The notes under the pieces are model-generated. The model had not been told where the DNA came from. It worked only from the letters and a program-made list of their open reading frames with translations, and searched no databases. A stretch of DNA of 58,365 bases from Burkholderia latens (GTDB lineage Bacteria > Pseudomonadota > Gammaproteobacteria > Burkholderiales > Burkholderiaceae): NCBI RefSeq assembly GCF_902499045.1, contig NZ_CABVPL010000051.1, forward strand, positions 1 through 58,365, given 5' to 3'. Made by a program: the position numbers and the translations under genes. The stretch's first letter is position 1. Each line of letters opens with the position of its first letter. Positions 38,297-49,142 of this stretch are shown piece by piece.

Positions 38297-38761
38297 TTGA
38301 CGAGTCCATTCGATGCTCCGGCCGGGCGTCCGCAGCGCTTTGCGTTGCGGACCTCGGCCGTGTCGTATGTCGTGCTGGCCGCATTCGTCGCGGCAGCCGC
38401 CGCATCCGCGTACCTGTTCTGGGCGCCGCGAGCCGGTGCGGCAGCCGGCGCGTGCGTGTCCGCGGTCACGGCCGCGCTGCTGGCCGTGTGCGCCGTGCGG
38501 GCCTGCGCCCGCCGCCTGCCGGCCGAACTGCAGATCGATGCGTTCGGGGAGATTGCGGCGTTTGGCCGCACCGGGCGCCTGCTGGCCCGGGGCCGCGTGA
38601 CCGGCCATGCACACTGGAGCAGCCTGCTGCTCGTGCTGTCGGTCGGGCAGGGCGCCCGGCGCGCCCGGCCGCTGCTGATTCCGGCCGATGCGCTCGACGC
38701 CGCGTCGTTCAGCGCGCTGTCGGTGCTGGCGCGTACCGCCGGCGCAGCGGGGCGGGCGTGA
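38297..38761 (+). CDS. YgfX/CptA-like two-helix membrane protein
   Basis: A 154-residue frame, probably starting at TTG 38297, 12 nt after fabF. Two hydrophobic helices (VSYVVLAAFVAAAAASAYLF and AACVSAVTAALLAV-like) are followed by a small soluble domain with GHAHWSSLLLVLSVG and RPLLIPADALDAASFSALSVLAR. This layout and the Trp plus LLIP-x-D-x-L pattern resemble the YgfX/CptA family, which is often encoded near rpoE or SdhE in proteobacteria. The match is by eye and moderate. It precedes rpoE by 91 nt. Confidence 0.6.
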   Translation: MTSPFDAPAGRPQRFALRTSAVSYVVLAAFVAAAAASAYLFWAPRAGAAAGACVSAVTAALLAVCAVRACARRLPAELQIDAFGEIAAFGRTGRLLARGRVTGHAHWSSLLLVLSVGQGARRARPLLIPADALDAASFSALSVLARTAGAAGRA

Positions 38762-38770
38762 TGGCGGCGT

Positions 38771-38813
38771 GGTTACGCACCGTAACCAGCGGCCGCCGCC
38801 GGAACGCTACAAT
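38771..38813 (+). promoter_or_regulatory. Inverted repeat and -10 element ahead of rpoE
   Basis: A perfect 7-bp inverted repeat with 3-nt spacer, GGTTACG-CAC-CGTAACC (38771-38787), lies 20 nt upstream of a near-consensus -10 TACAAT (38808-38813). It covers the -35 area and may be an operator. GGAAC at 38801 recalls a sigma-E -35 but no matching -10 is evident. Confidence 0.45.
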
Positions 38814-38852
38814 AACGCTCCGCGTTGCATCCCTAGTTAACGGATTTGTCAG

Positions 38853-39452
38853 GTGAGTGAAAAAGAAATCGATCAGGCTCTGGTCGAGCGCGTACAGAAA
38901 GGCGACAAGGCAGCGTTCGAACTCCTGGTCTCCAAATACCACCGCAAGATCATCCGGCTGATCTCGCGCCTCGTGCGGGATCCCGCCGAGGTCGAGGATG
39001 TGGCCCAGGACGCGTTCATCAAGGCGTATCGTGCGCTGCCGCAATTTCGCGGCGAGTCGGCGTTCTACACGTGGTTGTACCGGATTGCCGTCAATACGGC
39101 GAAGAACTACCTTGCGACGCAAGGCCGCCGGGCGCCGACCTCCACCGAGGCCGATGCCGAGGAAGCGGAAACTTTCTCCGACGCAGACCAACTAAGGGAT
39201 ATCAACACGCCTGAGTCGATGTTGATGAGCAAGCAGATTGCCGAGACGGTCAACGCTGCAATGGCCGTCCTGCCCGAAGAGCTGCGTCAGGCGATCACGC
39301 TGCGCGAGATCGAGGGCCTGAGCTACGAAGAGATCGCGGAAATGATGGATTGTCCGATCGGGACGGTCCGGTCGCGGATCTTCCGGGCGCGCGAGGCGAT
39401 CGCTGCGAAATTGCGTCCGCTGCTCGATACGCCCGAAGGCAAGCGCTGGTAA
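38853..39452 (+). CDS. rpoE: RNA polymerase sigma factor RpoE (AlgU)
   Basis: A 199-residue ECF sigma factor for envelope stress. Region 2 is visible in VEDVAQDAFIKAYRALPQFRGESAFYTWLYRIA and region 4 in LRQAITLREIEGLSYEEIAEMMDCPIGTVRSRIFRAREAI (both abridged here by position: about residues 48-80 and 140-180). The start is GTG 38853. It is followed by rseA, rseB and mucD, its usual regulators. Confidence 0.97.
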   Translation: MSEKEIDQALVERVQKGDKAAFELLVSKYHRKIIRLISRLVRDPAEVEDVAQDAFIKAYRALPQFRGESAFYTWLYRIAVNTAKNYLATQGRRAPTSTEADAEEAETFSDADQLRDINTPESMLMSKQIAETVNAAMAVLPEELRQAITLREIEGLSYEEIAEMMDCPIGTVRSRIFRAREAIAAKLRPLLDTPEGKRW

Positions 39453-39540
39453 GCGCGACGGGTGCAACGACGCGGGTCGGGGTCTAGTTACGGATAGAGT
39501 CGTGAAATCACGACGGGGTGTGTGCAAGATGGGGAGCATC

Positions 39541-40158
39541 ATGGGGTCGGTCAATACGCAGTCGCAGGCGTGCTCGCGCGGCGAGCGCCTTTCCGCTCTG
39601 GTCGACGGTGAACTGTTCGACGGCCCGGATCACGGGCAGTTTCTGGCTGAGCTCGACCGCGCGGATCGCGCTGCGTGGGCCCATTACCACCTGATCGGCG
39701 ATGCGCTGCGCTCGGACGAGCTCGCGCTGTCGCCGGCAACCAGCGCCGCGTTCACCGCACGTTTGTCGGCCGCGCTCGAAAGTGAGCCGCACCTGCTTGC
39801 ACCAGCCGCCGCGCCGGTCGCGCGCAAGCTGCTGTCGCTGCGCCGCCGCGTCGTGCCCGCGTTCGCAGTCGCTGCCGCAGCCGCCACGCTGACGTGGATC
39901 GTCGTCCCGCAGATGCAGACGGCCGGTGCGCCGGGCGCCGTCCAGGTCGCGTCGGCAGGCGCGCCGCAGAACGGCAACCTGCAGCGCGTGACGGTTGCGC
40001 AGGCATCGGCCCAGCCGGGCCTGCAGGACGTCAACATCATCCGCGACGCGAGTCTCGACCAATACCTTGAAGCGCACCAGCAATTCGCGCAGCAGCCCGT
40101 CGTCACGGGCTCGATGCCGCTGATCCGCGCTGCCGTGACCACCACGCCAGGCCAATAA
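39541..40158 (+). CDS. rseA: Anti-sigma-E factor RseA (MucA)
   Basis: A 205-residue inner-membrane protein. The cytoplasmic N-terminus binds sigma E (GERLSALVDGELFDG, then WAHYHLIGDALRSDEL). A single membrane helix lies near residues 110-130 (VVPAFAVAAAAATLTWIVVP). The periplasmic tail ends in TTTPGQ. ATG 39541 is used; ATG 39529 (GGGGTG upstream) is an equally possible start adding four residues. Stress proteases cleave RseA to free sigma E. Confidence 0.93.
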   Translation: MGSVNTQSQACSRGERLSALVDGELFDGPDHGQFLAELDRADRAAWAHYHLIGDALRSDELALSPATSAAFTARLSAALESEPHLLAPAAAPVARKLLSLRRRVVPAFAVAAAAATLTWIVVPQMQTAGAPGAVQVASAGAPQNGNLQRVTVAQASAQPGLQDVNIIRDASLDQYLEAHQQFAQQPVVTGSMPLIRAAVTTTPGQ

Positions 40159-40163
40159 ACCCG

Positions 40164-41216
40164 ATGCGGACTTTGCAGTTGAATCACGCCATCTCCGGAT
40201 GGAAGCGGCTGCCGGCCCTCCTGCTTTGCGCAGCCGCCCTGTTGTCCGTTCAATCCCTCCCAGCCAGCGCCCAGCAACCGGACGATCCCGTCGCGACCCG
40301 CAAGGGCGCAGCGGAATGGCTAGACCGTATCCAGCAGGCAGCGCAGCAGCAGAGCTACGAGGGCACGTTCGTCTACCAGCGTGGCGGATACGTGCAGTCG
40401 TCGCGCATCGCGCACGTGGTGTCCCGCGACGGCGAGTTCGAGCGGATCGAATCGCTCGACGGCAAGCCGCGCAAGGTACTGCGGCACAACGACGAGCTGT
40501 ACACGTTCGTGCCGGAGCGCAAGCTGTGCGTCGTCGAACGTCGCCAGACGCGCGACTCGTTTCCCGCGCTGCTCGGCGCGGGCGGCGACCACGTGATGTC
40601 CGTCTATGACGCGAAGCTGCTGGGCAAGGATCGCGTCGCGGGCGTCGACGCGCAGGTCGTCGAACTCGTGCCGAAGGATGCGTACCGCTTCACGTACAAG
40701 CTGTGGGCCGATGCCCGCACCGGGCTGCTGCTGCGGTCGCAAACGCTCGACGCGAACGATCACGTGCTCGAGCAGGTCGCGTTCTCGCAACTGCAGACGG
40801 GCGGCGCCGCCGGCGACAAGTCCGCGATCGCGGCCGGGATCCGCAACCTGAGCGGCTGGACGGTCGTCCGCCCGCCGGTCGCGACGGTCGACATGGAGGC
40901 GCAGGGTTGGCAGATCGCACCGACCATCGCCGGCTTCCGGAAGATTCGCGAAGTGCGCCGGCCGATGGCCGCGCGCGACGCCGGCGATCCGCCGATTCCG
41001 GTCGATCAGGCCGTCTTCACGGATGGCCTCGCGACGATCTCCGTGTTCATCGAGCCGGCCGAAAAGAATACGCGCAAGGAAGGCGCGGGCAGCACCGGTG
41101 CGACCCACGTTCTCGTGAAGCGTCGCGGCGACTACTGGATCACCGTGCTCGGCGAAGTGCCGCCGGCCACGTTGCAGCAGTTCGCGTCTGCCATAGAATA
41201 CAAGGCTTCCAAGTAA
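40164..41216 (+). CDS. rseB: Sigma-E regulatory protein RseB (MucB)
   Basis: A 350-residue periplasmic protein that shields RseA from cleavage. A signal peptide (LLLCAAALLSVQ... ending ASAQQ) opens it. The lipoprotein-carrier-like MucB domain follows (YEGTFVYQRGGYVQSSRIAH; FERIESLDGKPRKVL), then the C-terminal domain. It starts 5 nt after rseA. mucD follows 16 nt later. Confidence 0.95.
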   Translation: MRTLQLNHAISGWKRLPALLLCAAALLSVQSLPASAQQPDDPVATRKGAAEWLDRIQQAAQQQSYEGTFVYQRGGYVQSSRIAHVVSRDGEFERIESLDGKPRKVLRHNDELYTFVPERKLCVVERRQTRDSFPALLGAGGDHVMSVYDAKLLGKDRVAGVDAQVVELVPKDAYRFTYKLWADARTGLLLRSQTLDANDHVLEQVAFSQLQTGGAAGDKSAIAAGIRNLSGWTVVRPPVATVDMEAQGWQIAPTIAGFRKIREVRRPMAARDAGDPPIPVDQAVFTDGLATISVFIEPAEKNTRKEGAGSTGATHVLVKRRGDYWITVLGEVPPATLQQFASAIEYKASK

Positions 41217-41232
41217 CGCTACGGCTTCCGAC

Positions 41233-42720
41233 ATGACGAAACTCACGCTGCGCAAAGTGCTCGCGGCGGCGGCGCTGTGTGCCTGCCTGCCGCTCGTCCC
41301 GCAAACCGCGGCCGCTGTCACGCCTCCCGCTGCCAGCCTTCCCGATTTCGCCGACCTGGTCGAAAAGGTCGGGCCCGCGGTCGTGAACATCCGGACCACC
41401 GCGAACGTGCCGGTGCCCGGCCCGCGCGGCGCGCTTCCGCCGGGCTTCGACAACGGCGACATGTCGGAATTCTTCCGGCGCTTCTTCGGCATCCCGCTGC
41501 CGCAGGCGCCCGGCAACGGCGGCCCGAAGAACGCGCCGGCGCCCGACAATCCGCCCGACACCGAGCAGAACCGCGGCGTCGGCTCGGGCTTCATCGTGTC
41601 GGCGGACGGTTACGTGATGACGAACGCGCACGTCGTCGACGATGCCGACACCATCTACGTGACGCTGACCGACAAGCGCGAATTCAAGGCGAAGCTGATC
41701 GGCGTCGACGACCGCACGGACGTGGCCGTCGTGAAGATCCAGGCGTCCAATCTGCCGGTCGTCGCGATCGGCGATTCGAACAAGGTGCGGGTCGGCGAAT
41801 GGGTCGTCGCGATCGGCTCGCCGTTCGGCCTCGACAACACCGTGACGGCCGGCATCGTCAGCTCGAAGAGCCGCAACACGGGCGACTACCTGCCGTTCAT
41901 TCAGACCGACGTCGCGGTGAACCCCGGCAACTCGGGCGGCCCGCTGATCAACATGCAGGGCGAAGTCATCGGCATCAACTCGCAGATCTACAGCCGCACT
42001 GGCGGTTTCATGGGCATTTCGTTCGCGATCCCGATCGACGAGGCGATGCGCGTGGCCGACCAGCTGAAGGCGACCGGCAAGGTCACGCGCGGCCGCATCG
42101 CGGTCGCGATCGGCGAGGTGACGAAGGACGTCGCCGACTCGATCGGGCTGCCGAAGGCGGAAGGCGCGCTCGTCAGCAGCGTCGAACCGGGCGGCCCGGC
42201 CGACAAGGCGGGCATCCAGCCGGGCGACATCATCCTGAAGTTCAACGGCCGCCCGGTCGATGCCGCGTCGGATCTGCCGCGCATGGTCGGCGACACGAAG
42301 CCGGGCACGAAGGCGACCGTCAGCGTGTGGCGCAAGGGTCAGGCGCGCGATCTGCCGATCACGATCGCCGAGACGCCGACGGAGACGACCGCGAAGGCCG
42401 AGCAGCGCAAGAACGCGCCGCAGAAGCCGCGCCAGGCCAATTCGCTCGGCCTGACGGTCAGCGACATTTCGGCGGAGCAGATGAAGTCGCTGAAGCTGAA
42501 GAACGGCGTGCAGATCGACGGCGTCGACGGTCCGGCCGCGCGTGCGGGGCTGCAGCGCGGCGACATCGTGCTGCGCGTCGGCGACACCGACATCACGAGC
42601 GCGAAGCAGTTCGCCGAAGTGACGTCGCAGCTCGATCCGCAGAAGGCCGTCGCGGTGCTCGTGCGGCGCGGCGACAACACGCAGTTCGTGCCGGTGCGTC
42701 CGCGGCCGACGCAGAAGTAA
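41233..42720 (+). CDS. mucD: Periplasmic serine protease MucD (DegP/Do family)
   Basis: A 495-residue trypsin-like protease and chaperone for misfolded envelope proteins. A signal peptide occupies about residues 1-26. The triad is H133 (NAHVVDD), D163 (RTDVAVVKI) and S234 (NPGNSGGPL). Two PDZ domains follow; the first includes SSVEPGGPADKAGIQPGD and the second ARAGLQRGDIVLRVGD. No rseC is present, as is usual for this lineage. The next gene starts 1 nt after its stop. Confidence 0.97.
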   Translation: MTKLTLRKVLAAAALCACLPLVPQTAAAVTPPAASLPDFADLVEKVGPAVVNIRTTANVPVPGPRGALPPGFDNGDMSEFFRRFFGIPLPQAPGNGGPKNAPAPDNPPDTEQNRGVGSGFIVSADGYVMTNAHVVDDADTIYVTLTDKREFKAKLIGVDDRTDVAVVKIQASNLPVVAIGDSNKVRVGEWVVAIGSPFGLDNTVTAGIVSSKSRNTGDYLPFIQTDVAVNPGNSGGPLINMQGEVIGINSQIYSRTGGFMGISFAIPIDEAMRVADQLKATGKVTRGRIAVAIGEVTKDVADSIGLPKAEGALVSSVEPGGPADKAGIQPGDIILKFNGRPVDAASDLPRMVGDTKPGTKATVSVWRKGQARDLPITIAETPTETTAKAEQRKNAPQKPRQANSLGLTVSDISAEQMKSLKLKNGVQIDGVDGPAARAGLQRGDIVLRVGDTDITSAKQFAEVTSQLDPQKAVAVLVRRGDNTQFVPVRPRPTQK

Positions 42721-42721
42721 C

Positions 42722-42964
42722 ATGCCGATGTTTACGCTCTACGGCCGCGGCTGGTGCCATCTGTGCGACGACATGCGCGCTGCGCTGGCGCCGGTGGCGG
42801 CCGAATTCGGCGTCGCGGTCGACTACGTCGACATCGACACCGATCCGGCGCTCGTCGCCCGCTATGACGAGGACGTGCCGGTGCTGCTGCTGGACGGCGC
42901 GGAAGTGTGCCGCCACCGCTTCGACGACGCGAGGGTGCGCGGCGCCCTTGCAGCCGGGCGCTGA
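42722..42964 (+). CDS. Glutaredoxin-like (DUF836) thioredoxin-fold protein
   Basis: An 80-residue small redox protein. The active-site Cys pair is in GRGWCHLCDDM; VDIDTDPALVARYDEDVPVLLLDG is the typical middle of DUF836 glutaredoxin-like proteins with cis-Pro in VPVLLL. No signal peptide, so cytoplasmic. It begins 1 nt after mucD, suggesting coupling to the stress operon; the reason is unknown. Confidence 0.9.
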   Translation: MPMFTLYGRGWCHLCDDMRAALAPVAAEFGVAVDYVDIDTDPALVARYDEDVPVLLLDGAEVCRHRFDDARVRGALAAGR

Positions 42965-43155
42965 ACGGCGCCGGCGCGCCGATCGATCGTGCCCCGTCGG
43001 CGGCGTGCGGCGGTTGGCTGCGCCGGACGGCGTGTTTCTGCACGGCGCCCGTAGCGGGGCGCCCTGAACGGCCTACGTTACAGGGCCCGCGACCGGGCCC
43101 CGTTGCCGGGCGTCCCTTGCCGGTCTCCCAAATTACCGCCCGGCAAAGGCCTTTT

Positions 43156-43177
43156 CGGCTAAAATAAGCCGTTTTTT
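43156..43177 (+). terminator. Short terminator before lepA
   Basis: CGGCT-AAAATA-AGCCG followed by TTTTTT; a 5-bp stem with strong T-run. It probably ends the rpoE-mucD transcript. It also contains TAAAAT, so a promoter role for lepA cannot be excluded. A 7-bp GGGCCCG/CGGGCCC repeat lies at 43083-43100 without a T-run. Confidence 0.6.
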
Positions 43178-43240
43178 CACCGACTTACAAGGCGTGCTCC
43201 GCAGTCGTCGAGCGCGCCTTTTTCGCTTGATCGGCACTGA

Positions 43241-45034
<1,794 letters not shown>

Positions 45035-45050
45035 CAGGACTGATCCTTTT

Positions 45051-45944
45051 ATGAATTTTGCGCTGATTCTTTTTGTGCTCGTCGTCGTGACGGGCGTAGC
45101 GTGGGTGTTGGACAAACTGGTGTTCCTGCCGCGGCGACGCTACGCGGCCGATGCGGCGATCGAGGAGTTCGATCGCCAGCAGTCGCGCATCGACAAGCGT
45201 TTCGCGGACGAAAACGCGGTGCAGACGCGTTCGAAGCTGCGCGACGAAAAACTGCGCCAGCCGTGGTGGCTCGAGTACACGGCAAGCTTCTTCCCGGTGA
45301 TCCTCGCGGTGTTCGTCGTGCGTTCGTTCATCGTCGAGCCGTTCAAGATTCCGTCGGGCTCGATGGTGCCGACGCTGCTCGTCGGCGATTTCATCCTCGT
45401 CAACAAGTTCGAATACGGCCTGCGCCTGCCGGTCACGAACACGAAGATCACGCAGGGCAGCCCGCTGTCGCGCGGCGACGTCGTCGTGTTCCGCTACCCG
45501 AAGGACGAGTCGGTCGACTACATCAAGCGCGTGATCGGCCTGCCGGGCGATACGGTTGCTTACCAGGACAAGCAACTGACGATCAACGGCCAGCCGGTGC
45601 CCGAAACGCCGCTGCCCGATTACTTCGACGACGAGCGCCAGAATTACGCGAAGCAGTTCGAGGAAACGATCGGCACGAAGAAGAACGCGATCCTGAACAA
45701 TCCGGCCGTGCCGCCGTTCGTGATGGGCGCGTACGACTACCCGTATCGCGACAATTGCACGTACAACAGCCGCGGCGTGATCTGCAAGGTGCCGCCCGGT
45801 CACTACTTCATGATGGGCGACAACCGCGACAACAGCGCGGACAGCCGCTACTGGGGTTTCGTGCCGGACAAGAACATCGTCGGCCGCGCGTTCTTCATCT
45901 GGATGAACTTCGGCGACCTGAAGCGCATCGGTTCCTTCAACTGA
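45051..45944 (+). CDS. lepB: Signal peptidase I
   Basis: A 297-residue inner-membrane protease that removes signal peptides. Two membrane segments lie near residues 3-25 and 80-95. The Ser/Lys dyad is S104 in IPSGSMVPTL and K159 in DYIKRVIGLPGD; GDNRDNSADSR is the conserved C-terminal box. It is in the lepA-lepB-rnc operon order shared with E. coli. Confidence 0.98.
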   Translation: MNFALILFVLVVVTGVAWVLDKLVFLPRRRYAADAAIEEFDRQQSRIDKRFADENAVQTRSKLRDEKLRQPWWLEYTASFFPVILAVFVVRSFIVEPFKIPSGSMVPTLLVGDFILVNKFEYGLRLPVTNTKITQGSPLSRGDVVVFRYPKDESVDYIKRVIGLPGDTVAYQDKQLTINGQPVPETPLPDYFDDERQNYAKQFEETIGTKKNAILNNPAVPPFVMGAYDYPYRDNCTYNSRGVICKVPPGHYFMMGDNRDNSADSRYWGFVPDKNIVGRAFFIWMNFGDLKRIGSFN

Positions 45945-45960
45945 TCGCCTTCGACCGCAT

Positions 45961-45995
45961 GCAATACGCGACGCACGGGCCGCGTCGCGTATTGC
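45961..45995 (+). other. Perfect 14-bp hairpin ahead of rnc
   Basis: GCAATACGCGACGC (45961-45974) and its exact complement (45982-45995) enclose a 7-nt loop. No T-run follows, so it is not a typical terminator. It lies 102 nt before rnc and could be an RNase III processing site. Confidence 0.75.
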
Positions 45996-46096
45996 CGAAC
46001 TACTTTAAGAACCGGCGGTAACACCGTCTCGTCACGCCTTTTCGCGTCCGGCTGTGCCGTTTCGGCCCGACCGGCGCCCGCGTTATACTCCTGCAC

Positions 46097-47356
46097 ATGC
46101 CCCTATCCCAGTTGGAAAGCCGGCTGCGCTACGAATTTCGCAATGCGGAATTGTTGCGCCAGGCTTTGACCCATCGCAGTCACAGCGCCACGCACAACGA
46201 ACGACTCGAGTTTCTCGGCGACTCCGTTCTGAATTGCGCGGTGGCAGCCCTTTTGTTTCAGCGCTTCGGCAAGCTGGACGAAGGCGACCTGTCGCGCGTG
46301 CGCGCCAACCTCGTCAAGCAGCAGTCGCTGTATGAAATCGCTCAGGCCCTGAATATTTCCGAAGGGTTGCGGCTGGGCGAAGGCGAGTTGCGCAGCGGCG
46401 GCTTCCGCCGCCCGTCGATCCTCGCGGACGCATTCGAAGCCATCATCGGGGCCGTGTTCCTCGATGGCGGCTTCGAAGCCGCCCAAGGGGTCATCAAGCG
46501 GCTCTATATCCCGATTCTCGACCACATCGATCCGCGCACGCTCGGCAAGGACGCGAAAACGCTGCTGCAGGAATACCTGCAGGGGCACAAGATCGCGCTG
46601 CCGACGTATACGGTCGTCGCGACACATGGTGCGGCGCACAATCAGCAGTTCGAAGTCGAATGCACGGTGCCGAAGCTCGACGTGAAGGTGGCGGGTTCCG
46701 GCGCGAGCCGCCGCGCGGCCGAGCAGGCCGCCGCGAAGAAGGCACTCGACGAGGTGCTGGCGGCCGCGCCAATGCTGGCCGCGAAGCCGAAGCGTTCGAA
46801 GAGCGCTCGCGGGTCGAAGCATGCGGAGCCCGAAATCGTGCCGGGCGTGAAGGGCGTGCAGGAAGCGCTCGACCTGCGCTCTCCGGAACGGAAGGAGCGG
46901 GCAGCGGCGCGCGACGCGAAGGCGGCGTCCGGCGCGGAGCCGGCCGAGCGGCCGGCCCAGGCGCCGATGGCCGCGATTCGCGCGGCGCACGTGGAAACGG
47001 GCGCGGACAAGGTCGAGCGGCCCGCGAAGCCAGGGGCCGACAAACCTGTCGACAAGCCGTCCGAAAAGCCGCTGGAAAAGCTGTCCGATCGTAACGAAAC
47101 GGGCTCTCGCGCGGCCGACAAGCCGGCCGAGCGTGCCGACAAGCCCGCGGAAGGCGCGCCGCGTGCCGCCGACAAGCCGGCGGCCCAGCCGACCGATCCG
47201 GCCGCGCAGCCTGCCGACAAGCCGGCTCCCGGCCCCGAGGCCGCGTCGCGTGCGGCACAGCGTGCCCGCGACGCCGCGGCGCCCGACACCGAGACGCCGG
47301 CCGGCGGTGCAAGCCTCGCCGCCGCCCACGCGCGCGCGGCCGATGCCGGCCACTGA
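46097..47356 (+). CDS. rnc: Ribonuclease III with long C-terminal extension
   Basis: A 419-residue double-strand RNA endonuclease. The catalytic signature [15 protein letters not shown] lies near residues 36-50, and the second acidic site is in [16 protein letters not shown] dsRNA-binding domain runs at about residues 155-225 ([37 protein letters not shown]). The last 190 residues are Ala/Lys/Pro/Asp-rich low complexity with KPADKPA-like repeats, nearly doubling the usual 226-residue length. It is cotranscribed with era. Confidence 0.96.
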   Translation: MPLSQLESRLRYEFRNAELLRQALTHRSHSATHNERLEFLGDSVLNCAVAALLFQRFGKLDEGDLSRVRANLVKQQSLYEIAQALNISEGLRLGEGELRSGGFRRPSILADAFEAIIGAVFLDGGFEAAQGVIKRLYIPILDHIDPRTLGKDAKTLLQEYLQGHKIALPTYTVVATHGAAHNQQFEVECTVPKLDVKVAGSGASRRAAEQAAAKKALDEVLAAAPMLAAKPKRSKSARGSKHAEPEIVPGVKGVQEALDLRSPERKERAAARDAKAASGAEPAERPAQAPMAAIRAAHVETGADKVERPAKPGADKPVDKPSEKPLEKLSDRNETGSRAADKPAERADKPAEGAPRAADKPAAQPTDPAAQPADKPAPGPEAASRAAQRARDAAAPDTETPAGGASLAAAHARAADAGH

Positions 47357-47416
47357 ATTGCCCATCGATCGTGCCGCGCGCCGCGCGGCCGTTTCCGAAC
47401 CTGTCTCCCAAACGAT

Positions 47417-48316
47417 ATGAACACTCCCGCTCCTACCGGTTTCCGCTGCGGCATGATCGCGATCGTGGGCCGTCCGAACGTCGGCAAGTCGACGTTGATG
47501 AACGCACTCGTCGGCCAGAAGATCAGCATCACGTCGCGCAAGGCGCAGACGACCCGCCATCGCATCACCGGCATCAACACGTTCGACGACGCGCAATTCG
47601 TGTTCGTCGACACACCCGGCTTCCAGACGCGTCACAGCACCGCGCTGAACCGCTCGCTGAACCGCGCGGTCACGTCGACGCTCACGTCGGTCGACGTGAT
47701 CCTGTTCGTGATCGAGGCCGGCCGCTTCGGGCCCGACGACCAGAAGGTGCTCGACCTGATCCCGCCCGGCATGCCGACGCTGCTGATCGCGAACAAGATC
47801 GACCGCGTGGCCGACAAGGCATCGCTGTTCCCGTTCATGCAGCAGATGAGCGGGCTGCGCGAGTTCACCGAGCTCGTGCCGCTGTCGGCGCAGCGTCCGG
47901 AAGACATCAAGCGTCTGCTCGATACGATCAAGCCATACCTGCCGGAAGGCGAGCCGATCTACGGCGAGGACGAGCTGACCGATCGCAGCTCGCGTTTCCT
48001 CGCGGCCGAAATCCTGCGCGAGAAGGTGTTCCGCTGGACCGGCGACGAACTGCCGTACACGAGCACGGTCCTGATCGACAAGTTCGAAGAGGAAGGCCGC
48101 CTGAAGCGCATCTTCGCGACGATTCTCGTCGAGCGCGATTCGCACAAGGCGATGGTGATCGGCAAGAAGGGCGAGAAGCTCAAGCAGATCAGTACCGAAG
48201 CGCGAATGGACATGGAAAAGCTGTTCGACGGCCCCGTGTATCTCGAAACCTTCGTGAAGGTGAAGAGCGGCTGGGCCGACAACGAGGCGGGGCTGCGCGC
48301 CTATGGGTACGAATGA
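47417..48316 (+). CDS. era: GTPase Era
   Basis: A 299-residue GTPase that binds 16S rRNA near its 3' end and helps 30S maturation. G1 [17 protein letters not shown]3 DTPGFQ and G4 NKIDRV are visible; the C-terminal KH domain includes [13 protein letters not shown]. It overlaps the recO start by 14 nt. Confidence 0.98.
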   Translation: MNTPAPTGFRCGMIAIVGRPNVGKSTLMNALVGQKISITSRKAQTTRHRITGINTFDDAQFVFVDTPGFQTRHSTALNRSLNRAVTSTLTSVDVILFVIEAGRFGPDDQKVLDLIPPGMPTLLIANKIDRVADKASLFPFMQQMSGLREFTELVPLSAQRPEDIKRLLDTIKPYLPEGEPIYGEDELTDRSSRFLAAEILREKVFRWTGDELPYTSTVLIDKFEEEGRLKRIFATILVERDSHKAMVIGKKGEKLKQISTEARMDMEKLFDGPVYLETFVKVKSGWADNEAGLRAYGYE

Positions 48317-49142
48317 CGCGCTGACGTCGACCGAAGACGCGGTGACGGCCGGCGCGAACGACGCGCCGTTGCCTGCACCGCCCGAACCGCCGCGTCGCAA
48401 TGCGCGGCGCGCGACGTCTCGCACGTCCGATTTCCGCGTGACCGAGCAGCCGGCGTTCGTGCTGCACAGCTATCCGTACCGTGAGACGAGCCTGATCATC
48501 GACGTGCTCACGCGCGATCACGGCCGCCTCGCGCTCGTTGCGAAGGGCGCGAAGCGCCCGCACTCCGCGCTGCGGGGCGTGCTGCAGACGTTCCAGCCGT
48601 TGCTGCTGTCGTGGTCGGGCAAATCCGAAGTGCGCACGCTGACGGGTGCCGAGTGGGTCGGCGGGATGCTGCCGCTCGGCGGCGATGGCTTGCTGTGCGG
48701 CTTCTACGCGAACGAGCTGCTGGTGAAATTCTGCGCGCGCGAGGATCCGCAGCCGCCGCTCTTCAACCATTACGTGCTGACGCTCACGCGCCTCGCGCAC
48801 GGCGAACCGGCCGTGCAGGTGCTGCGCTCGTTCGAGCGCGTGCTGCTGCGCGAGACCGGCTATGCGATGGCGCTGACCCGCACGGTCGCGCGCCGCGCGG
48901 TCGAACCCGATCGCAGCTACGTGTTCGATCCCGAGCGCGGCGTGCGCAATGCCGACGACGACGTGCCGTCGCACTGGCCGGTGATCACCGGTCAGACGTT
49001 GCTCGACATGGAGCAGGACGATTACCATCGAGCCCAGACGGTCGCGCAAAGCAAGACGCTGATGCGCTTCCTGCTGAACACCTATCTCGGCGGTACGCCG
49101 CTTGCCACGCGTCAGATCCTGATCGACCTGCAAAACCTATGA
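48303..49142 (+). CDS. recO: DNA repair protein RecO
   Basis: A 279-residue recombination mediator in the RecFOR pathway. The OB-fold begins near residue 45 ([34 protein letters not shown]). The first 45 residues are a Pro/Arg/Ala-rich extension. ATG 48303 lies inside the era gene (14-nt overlap); a later start is possible but no better RBS is seen. The stop overlaps pdxJ as ATGA. Confidence 0.93.
   Translation: MGTNDALTSTEDAVTAGANDAPLPAPPEPPRRNARRATSRTSDFRVTEQPAFVLHSYPYRETSLIIDVLTRDHGRLALVAKGAKRPHSALRGVLQTFQPLLLSWSGKSEVRTLTGAEWVGGMLPLGGDGLLCGFYANELLVKFCAREDPQPPLFNHYVLTLTRLAHGEPAVQVLRSFERVLLRETGYAMALTRTVARRAVEPDRSYVFDPERGVRNADDDVPSHWPVITGQTLLDMEQDDYHRAQTVAQSKTLMRFLLNTYLGGTPLATRQILIDLQNL

Noticed and set aside
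43083-43100. GGGCCCG/CGGGCCC palindrome before lepA
   Set aside because: No T-run, no promoter in register; such repeats are common by chance at this G+C.
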